20,958 nt of DNA from JBOGJI01 sp050747865 (GTDB lineage: Bacteria > Acidobacteriota > Thermoanaerobaculia > Multivoradales > JAHEKO01). The notes under the pieces were generated by a model. It was not told where the DNA came from. It was given only the letters and a program-made list of their open reading frames with translations, and made no database searches. Below, one piece after another: positions 16,193 through 20,958 of the stretch (position 1 is its first letter; the number at the start of each line of letters is the position of its first letter). The position numbers were made by a program, and so were the translations under genes. The stretch lies in assembly GCA_050747865.1 (NCBI GenBank), contig JBOGJI010000157.1, positions 1-20,958 of the forward strand. Reading direction: 5' to 3'.

Positions 16193-17455
16193 CTAGCGGC
16201 AAGTCTCCGAGACGGGGCGGCCGTTGATGATGACGGCGCAGACTCGGGTGGTGTACTCGAAGGGGTCGCCGTCGAAGACGGCGACGTCGGCGTCTTTGCC
16301 CGGCTCGAGGGAGCCTATGCGGTCCTCGAGGCCCAGGATCCTTGCCGGCTCGATGGTCAGCGCGGCCAGGGTGTCCTCGAAGGCGAGGCCGTTGGCCGCC
16401 GCGATCGCCGCCTCGAAGAGCACGACCCGCGTCTTCGGCACGTAGGCCTCGTAGCCGCTCTGGAAGGCGAACGGGATGCCAGCCTGCTTCAGCTTCGCCG
16501 GCGTCTCGAGGCTGACGTTGCGGGTCTCGCCGAAGAGGCGCGCCTTCGGGGGGTGGACCAGGACCACGATGCCGGCCTCGCGGATCTCGTCGAGCACCAG
16601 ATAGGACTCGGCGGCACCGTCGAGCACCATGCGGAAACCGAACTCCCGCTGCAGGCGCAGGGCGTCGAGGATGTCTTGGTGGTGCTGCGCGGTCACCAGG
16701 ACCGGCAGCTCGCCGGCCAGCACCTGCGCCAGCGTCTCGAGCCCCAGATCGCGGGACGCCGGCTTGCCGTTCCCCTCCTCCTCCTCGCCTTGCGTGTCCT
16801 CTCCCCGCTCGACCTTGCGCGCGTACTCTTGGGCCTTGATCAGCTCCTGGCGCAACATGGCGACGCCTTTCGCGCGGGTCCCCGGCTTGTCGTCGAAGGC
16901 CTCGCCGACCTCGGGGCCCAGGGTCATGGCCACCATGGCCCGCGGCTCGACCAGGGCTGTCTCCACGGTGTCTCCCGTGGTCTTGACGACCATGGTCTGG
17001 CCCGAGATCAGCGCCCCGGGGCCGTGTCCGGTGTGCACGGTGGTGACGCCGAGGGCGCGCAGGTAGGCGACCAGCTCTTCGCGCGCGTTGTAGGCGTCGA
17101 CCGCCCGCAGCTCGGGCTGGATCGGATCAGAGGTGTCGAGCTAGTCCTGGTCGTGGTCGACGTTGTAGATGCCCGACAGACCGACCGTGGAGTGGGCGTC
17201 GATCAGGCCCGGGGTCACGACCTTGCCGGTCACGATCCGGACGCCGTCGGGGATCCGCACCCGGCTCGCCGGGCCCACCTGCCGGATCTTGCCGTCCTCG
17301 ACCAGCACCACGCCGTCCTCGATCGGCTCGCCGGCCATGGTGTAGACGGTCTCGCCGCGAATCGCGAGCTGCTGTGCTTGCGCCTGTTCGCTCCCCTGCC
17401 CCGCCGCCAGACCGGAGCCCAGGATCAAGGTCAGGATCGCTGCCCCTTGACGCAT
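16193..17455 (-). pseudogene. Secreted amidohydrolase-like protein interrupted by an in-frame TAG
   Basis: A 420-codon gene for a secreted amidohydrolase-superfamily protein with one internal amber codon at 17141-17143. Amidohydrolase-like sequence continues in the same frame on both sides (IYNVDHDQD, stop, LDTSDPIQPELRAVDAYNAR), so one substitution such as CAG to TAG explains it. ATG at 17455 overlaps the upstream stop as TGATG, with AGGGGAGG about six bases before. MRQGAAILTLILGSGLAAGQG is a signal peptide. Metal ligands look lost even in the restored protein: DAHSTVG replaces HxH, VLDGAAESY has no His at the expected strand end, and FAFQSGYEAY lacks the Asp-containing motif. The C-terminal signature LEDRIGSLEPGKDADVAVFDG is kept. 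It looks like a metal-free pseudoenzyme partner of the upstream gene. The final stop is also TAG, which argues against recoding. A sequencing error remains possible. Confidence 0.8.
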
Positions 17456-18771
17456 CACCAACCTCCCCTTCCGTGTGCGTGTCCCATGTCTCCGCGGTAG
17501 ACCTCGAAGCCGCCGACCGCGTAGCGGCGGTCCTCCTCGCGGGCGCGGTCGAAGACCTTCGCTCCCTCGACCCAGGTCTGCTCCACCTTGGTGTAGACCG
17601 ACAGGGGGTCGCCGGAGAGGAGGATGAAGTCGGCGTCCTTGCCCGCCTCGAGGGACCCGAGCCGGTCGTCGAGATCGAGCATGCGGGCGCCGGCCAGCGT
17701 CAGCCCTTCGAGCGCCTTCTCACGCGACATGCCGGCGCGCACCGCCAGCCCGGCCGAGCGCAGGAAGAAACGGGAGTCGGTGATCGCGTCGTCCGTGTGG
17801 AACGCCACGTCGGCACCGGCCTTCTCCAGGGCGGCGCCGTTCTCCCAACGGATGAAGACCGCCTCGTGCTTGCCGCCCGGCGCGTCGAGGACGATGATCG
17901 AGCACGGCGCGCCGGCGGCGGCGATCTCGTCCGCCACCCGCCAGGCCTCGCTCACGTGGTGCAGCACCGGCCGGAAGCCGAACTCCTCGGCCAGGCGCAG
18001 CACCGTCAGGACGTCGTCGTGGCGGTGTGTGTGGTGATGCACGACGCGGCGGCCGTCCAGCACTTCGAGCACCGCCTCGAGCCCCAGGTCGCGCTCCGGG
18101 CGCTTGTCGGCGTCGTCGCCGGCATGCTCCAGCTTCCGCCCTTGCTCCTGCGCTTTGACGAACAGCTCGCGCACCAGGGCCGCCGACTTGCCGCGGGTGC
18201 CCGGGAACGGCGGCTGCGGGTCGTGCTGGGAGTTGGTGCCGTTGGCCATCTTCATGCCGCCGCAGACGTCGGTGAGCGGATCGTCGCAGAACAGCAGGTC
18301 CTCGATGCGCGCGGCGCCGGCGCGCATCTTGAGATACGTGGTCTGGCCGCTCATGAGATGACCCGAGCCGGGCATGACGTTGATGGTCGTGATGCCTCCG
18401 GCCAGCGCCTTGTGGAAGTTGTCCGCCCGCATGTCGACGGCGTCCAGGGTCCGCACCTCCGGGTGGAGCGCGGCGGAGCGGTCGCCGCCCGCGACGTCGC
18501 CGAGGTGGGAGTGGGTGTCGACCAACCCCGGCATCAGAACCTTGCCGGTCACGTCGTGCACCTCCGCCCCGGAGGGCGCACGCACCTCGCCCTGCGCACC
18601 CACCGCCTGGATCTTGCCGCCCTGGACGACGAGCGCCCCGTTTTCGATCGGTGGTCCGGCGATCGGATAGATCGTCGCGCCGGTGAACACCTGGGCCCGT
18701 TCCTGGGCAGCCGCAGCCGCCGCAAACGGGATCGTTAGCGCCAGGGTCAGCGCCGGAGTCGTCCTGCACAT
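17455..18771 (-). CDS. Secreted metal-dependent amidohydrolase
   Basis: Imidazolonepropionase/D-aminoacylase-like amidohydrolase, 438 residues, expected to hydrolyse a C-N bond in an amide, peptide or cyclic substrate outside the cytoplasm. It starts with a signal peptide (TTPALTLALTIPFAAAAA, cut near AQE). Retained metal and active-site motifs: GLVDTHSHLGD (HxH pair), RRVVHHHTHRHDD, GFRPVLHHVSEAW and VAFHTDDAITDSRF (His-Thr-Asp), followed by the C-terminal LDDRLGSLEAGKDADFILLSGDP. Specific substrate cannot be read from this. ATG at 18771 has AGGAGGG eight bases upstream; an open frame reaches 18843 but without a start signal. The stop overlaps the ATG of the degenerate paralog, so the two were made together. 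The nearby secreted S9 peptidase suggests extracellular peptide use. Confidence 0.92.
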   Translation of the reverse strand: MCRTTPALTLALTIPFAAAAAAQERAQVFTGATIYPIAGPPIENGALVVQGGKIQAVGAQGEVRAPSGAEVHDVTGKVLMPGLVDTHSHLGDVAGGDRSAALHPEVRTLDAVDMRADNFHKALAGGITTINVMPGSGHLMSGQTTYLKMRAGAARIEDLLFCDDPLTDVCGGMKMANGTNSQHDPQPPFPGTRGKSAALVRELFVKAQEQGRKLEHAGDDADKRPERDLGLEAVLEVLDGRRVVHHHTHRHDDVLTVLRLAEEFGFRPVLHHVSEAWRVADEIAAAGAPCSIIVLDAPGGKHEAVFIRWENGAALEKAGADVAFHTDDAITDSRFFLRSAGLAVRAGMSREKALEGLTLAGARMLDLDDRLGSLEAGKDADFILLSGDPLSVYTKVEQTWVEGAKVFDRAREEDRRYAVGGFEVYRGDMGHAHGRGGW

Positions 18772-18857
18772 TCTCTCGTCCCTCCTGGGTTCCCGGATCC
18801 CGGAGTCCCTGCCACGTACGTCCCGAGCGCCAGGAGGTTGCACGGGCTCTCCGGCCC

Positions 18858-18881
18858 GCGTCGGGCACGGAGGCCCGACGC
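18858..18881 (-). repeat. REP-like perfect hairpin after pyrE
   Basis: GCGTCGGGC and GCCCGACGC form a perfect 9-bp stem around a 6-base loop; the outermost pair shares the last base of the pyrE stop. It lies in the 109-base gap before the amidohydrolase gene. It lacks a T-tract, so it is not a typical intrinsic terminator, and it resembles dispersed palindromic (REP-like) elements. It could still block 3' decay or slow transcription. Copy number in the genome cannot be seen from one window. Confidence 0.5.
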
Positions 18882-19477
18882 TACCTCCGGCTCCCCGGAC
18901 TCTCGGTGTCCGTGCCCCGGGCGCAGAGCGGACACGCGGCAGCCTCCCAGGCCGGCAGATCCAGTCGTAGCAGTGCCTCGAAAGGCGCGTTGAACCCCGA
19001 GCCGGTCCCGCGGTCGACGATGGCGCCGAAAGCCACCACCTCGGCCCCGAGCCCGCGCGCCACGCTCGCCGCCTCCTGGGTCGACCGCCCGGTGGTCACC
19101 ACGTCCTCGACCACCGCCACGCGCTCCCCCGCTTGCAGATGAAAGCCGCGCCGGAGCGTGAAGCTGCCCTCCCGCCGCTCGACGAAGCGAAACGGAACGC
19201 CCAGCGACGCCGCCGTCTCATGCCCGATGATGAGCCCGCCGAGAGCGGGCGACAGCACACTGTCGGGCCCGTGGGCCGCGAGCCGCGAGGCCAGCCACTC
19301 CCCCACCTGCCGAGCGCGAGCCGGCAGCTCCAAGAGCAATGCGCACTGGACGTAGCCGGAAGAATGCAAGCCGGAGGAGAGTTCGAAGTGCCCCTCGCGC
19401 AGTGCCCCGCTCTCGCGAAGCAGCTTCCGCAAAGACGCGGAAACGTCGGACACGGCGGCAACCCCCACGCGACTCAC
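18881..19477 (-). CDS. pyrE: Orotate phosphoribosyltransferase, Thermus-type
   Basis: Joins orotate to PRPP to make OMP in pyrimidine synthesis. The 198-residue protein has GHFELSSGLHSSGYVQ near the N-terminus (orotate end), SPALGGLIIGHETA, and the PRPP-binding signature VAVVEDVVTTGRST. The flexible catalytic loop is ERREGSFTLRRGF, arginine-rich instead of the lysine-rich loop of E. coli PyrE, and the C-terminus carries CPLC; both fit the Thermus-type subgroup. GTG at 19477 overlaps the regulator stop as GTGA and has GGAGGAGG five bases upstream, so translation is coupled to the regulator gene. Longer in-frame readings into the regulator were rejected. The stop is TAG inside a palindrome. No other pyrimidine gene is nearby. 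Confidence 0.9.
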   Translation of the reverse strand: MSRVGVAAVSDVSASLRKLLRESGALREGHFELSSGLHSSGYVQCALLLELPARARQVGEWLASRLAAHGPDSVLSPALGGLIIGHETAASLGVPFRFVERREGSFTLRRGFHLQAGERVAVVEDVVTTGRSTQEAASVARGLGAEVVAFGAIVDRGTGSGFNAPFEALLRLDLPAWEAAACPLCARGTDTESPGSRR

Positions 19478-20850
19478 GACGCCTCCTCCGGCCGCGCAAT
19501 CTCGTACTGGTCCAGCTTCTTGTACAGGTTGCTGCGCGGAGTGTCCATGGCCTCGGCGGTGCGGGTGATGTTCCACTCGTGCTCCTCCAGCTTGCGGAGG
19601 ATGAACGCGCGCTCGGAGACCTCGCGAAACTCCTTGAGCGTCGCGACGTCGAACAGGCCCGCCGCGGCCTCGCCCTCGAGCCCACCGCCGAAGGCCTCGA
19701 GCACGTCTCGACCGATCTCGTCGCCCGGCACCAGGATCATGAGGCGCTCGACGAAGTTCTTCAGCTCGCGCACATTGCCCCGCCAAGGCATCGCCTTGAG
19801 CGCCCCCACCGCCTCGTCGCTGAACTTCTTCGGCCGGTAGTTGTTGACCCGCGAGAAGCGGCGGGTGAAGTAGTCGACCAGCTCCGGGATGTCCTCGCTG
19901 CGCTGTCGCAGGTCCGGGCTGCGAATCGGGATGACGTTCAAGCGGAAGTAGAGGTCCTCCCGGAAGCGCCCGGCCGCGATCTCCTCTTCGAGGTTGCGGT
20001 TGGTGGCCGCCACGACGCGCACGTCGACGCGCTCCACCCTCGCCGCTCCCACCGGCTCGACCTCGCCCCCCTCCAGCACCCGCAGCACCTTGGCCTGGGT
20101 GCGCGCCGACATGTCGCCGACCTCGTCGAGGAAGATGGTGCCGTTGTCGGCGGCGACGAACTTGCCGATCTGCCTGCGGGTAGCGCCGGTGAAGCTGCCC
20201 TTCTCGTGGCCGAACAGCTCGGACTCGATGAGCTCCTCGGGGATGGCGGCGCAGTTGACCTGCACGAACGGCCGGTCGCGGCGGGCGCTGCCGGCGTGGA
20301 TGGCGCGGGCGATCAGCTCCTTGCCGGTGCCGCTCTCACCGACGATCAGCACCGTGGCGGGCGTCGGCGCCGCTCGCTCGATGGTGTCGCGGAGCCGGCG
20401 CATCGCCGCCGACGAGCCGATGAGCTGATCGGGCTCCTGGCGAGCCGCCTCCCCCTCCTGCCGCAGCCGGTGGTTCTCCACCGCGTTGCGCAGCGACAGC
20501 AGGATGCGCTCGCGCTGCAGGGGCTTCTCGAAGAAATCGAACGCCCCCTTGCGCGTCGCCTCGACGGCGGTGGCGATGTCGCCGTGGCCGGTGATGACGA
20601 GCACCGGCATGGCGTAGCCGCGCTCGCGAAAGCCGCCGAGCACCTCGAGCCCGTCCATCTCGGGCATCTTGATGTCGAGCAGCACCGCGGCCGGGTCGAG
20701 CGAGGCCGCCTTGGCCAGGGCCTCGCGGCCGGAGGCGGCCTCCTCGACGCGATAGCCCTCGTATTCGAGGACCATGCGCAGGCTCTCGCGAATCGACGCC
20801 TCGTCGTCGACGACGAGGACGGTGGCGTGGGGGGCGTCGGCCGGGCTCAC
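19474..20850 (-). CDS. NtrC-family sigma54-dependent response regulator
   Basis: Two-component response regulator that activates sigma54 promoters after phosphorylation, 458 residues. Receiver domain (about 10-125): acidic pair D15-D16, phosphoacceptor D59 (VLLDIKMP) and K109 (FEKP). AAA+ domain (about 142-375): Walker A GESGTGKE (171-178), the sigma54-contact loop GSFTGA (218-223; Ser in place of the usual Ala), Walker B GTIFLDE (237-243), and NVRELKN further on. The C-terminal Fis-type helix-turn-helix contains NITRTAEAMDTPRSNLYKKL. It is complete. Start is GTG at 20850 with no Shine-Dalgarno; TAGACT lies eight bases upstream, again suggesting a near-leaderless mRNA. No histidine kinase is seen in the window; one could lie past the right edge. 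Overlap with pyrE is unusual and does not itself show a regulatory link. Confidence 0.95.
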   Translation of the reverse strand: MSPADAPHATVLVVDDEASIRESLRMVLEYEGYRVEEAASGREALAKAASLDPAAVLLDIKMPEMDGLEVLGGFRERGYAMPVLVITGHGDIATAVEATRKGAFDFFEKPLQRERILLSLRNAVENHRLRQEGEAARQEPDQLIGSSAAMRRLRDTIERAAPTPATVLIVGESGTGKELIARAIHAGSARRDRPFVQVNCAAIPEELIESELFGHEKGSFTGATRRQIGKFVAADNGTIFLDEVGDMSARTQAKVLRVLEGGEVEPVGAARVERVDVRVVAATNRNLEEEIAAGRFREDLYFRLNVIPIRSPDLRQRSEDIPELVDYFTRRFSRVNNYRPKKFSDEAVGALKAMPWRGNVRELKNFVERLMILVPGDEIGRDVLEAFGGGLEGEAAAGLFDVATLKEFREVSERAFILRKLEEHEWNITRTAEAMDTPRSNLYKKLDQYEIARPEEAS

Positions 20851-20858
20851 GGCGACGC

Positions 20859-20864
20859 AGTCTA
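20859..20864 (-). promoter_or_regulatory. Candidate -10 box of the response regulator gene
   Basis: TAGACT on the minus strand (four of six consensus bases) ends eight bases before the GTG start at 20850. Spacing resembles the two other SD-less starts in the window. The match is modest and no -35 box is clear. Confidence 0.25.
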
Positions 20865-20958
20865 TCTAGTGTTGTGTCTCCAACATGGCTTTGCCAGATG
20901 CGCGAGTCATCTTCGTCGCTGGCAAGGCGCGCTGACGCAGGCATAGCTGGGGCTATGT
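20861..20958. repeat. Structured non-coding end, possible dispersed repeat or MITE
   Basis: The last 98 bases carry no coding signal. They contain TTGCCAG (20891-20897) and CTGGCAA (20919-20925) as a 7-base inverted pair, and a tight hairpin CATAGC-TGGG-GCTATG (20942-20957) at the window edge. GACGCAG occurs both here (20934-20940) and just outside (20854-20860). Such nested palindromes fit a short mobile or REP-like repeat, but the element runs off the window and its copy number is unknown. Confidence 0.4.

Noticed and set aside
16175..16200. Bidirectional terminator between the peptidase and amidohydrolase genes
   Set aside because: GC-rich inverted pieces are present, but they overlap the stops, the stem is short and there is no T-tract on either strand.
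17141..17143. Pyrrolysine or general amber recoding
   Set aside because: TAG ends valS, the coaX-linked gene, pyrE, the 89-residue gene and this gene itself, and no recoding signal is visible.

Overview
The window is dense, very GC-rich bacterial chromosome with almost no free space between genes. Gene content suggests a member of the Acidobacteriota, possibly near Thermoanaerobaculia: a large RHS/YD-type protein fragment, a secreted S9 peptidase, paired secreted amidohydrolases, a Thermus-type PyrE, a split B12 mutase and a bacterial eRF1-like protein. This placement comes from gene style, not from a marker-gene comparison. Nothing resembles a phage, a CRISPR array, a tRNA or an rRNA.

Layout. 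(1) 1-570, minus: a piece of an RHS-repeat gene with no start and one frameshift, directly after the stop of comEC. (2) 571-8320, minus: a head-to-tail run that probably forms one long operon, in transcription order a B12-binding mutase subunit, valS, birA, coaX, an unknown 218-residue protein translationally coupled to coaX, and then, after a 117-base gap, comEC. (3) 8362-9495, plus: a bacterial archaeo-eukaryotic release-factor-like (baeRF) gene, divergent from the B12 subunit. (4) 9501-13683, minus: two acyl-CoA dehydrogenases followed by the catalytic subunit of a methylmalonyl-CoA-type mutase. (5) 13786-16181, plus: a small unknown protein and a secreted S9 peptidase. (6) 16193-18771, minus: two overlapping secreted amidohydrolase genes. 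The upstream one keeps its metal ligands. The downstream one lacks them and carries an in-frame amber codon. (7) 18881-20850, minus: an NtrC-type response regulator overlapping a pyrE by four bases. (8) 20861-20958: a structured non-coding end that may be a dispersed repeat.

How the genes fit together. The acyl-CoA dehydrogenases and the two mutase subunits suggest branched-chain or odd-chain acyl-CoA breakdown into the succinyl-CoA pool. The 571-8320 run is housekeeping (Val-tRNA charging, biotinylation, CoA synthesis, DNA uptake). The peptidase and amidohydrolases act outside the cytoplasm on peptides or peptide-like compounds.

Most of the window is ordinary. The points worth a second look are the amber-interrupted pseudoenzyme partner, the RHS fragment abutting comEC, the eRF1-like gene between the two mutase subunits with a small palindrome in its divergent promoter, a repeated promoter layout that suggests leaderless mRNAs, and two repeat-like hairpin regions.
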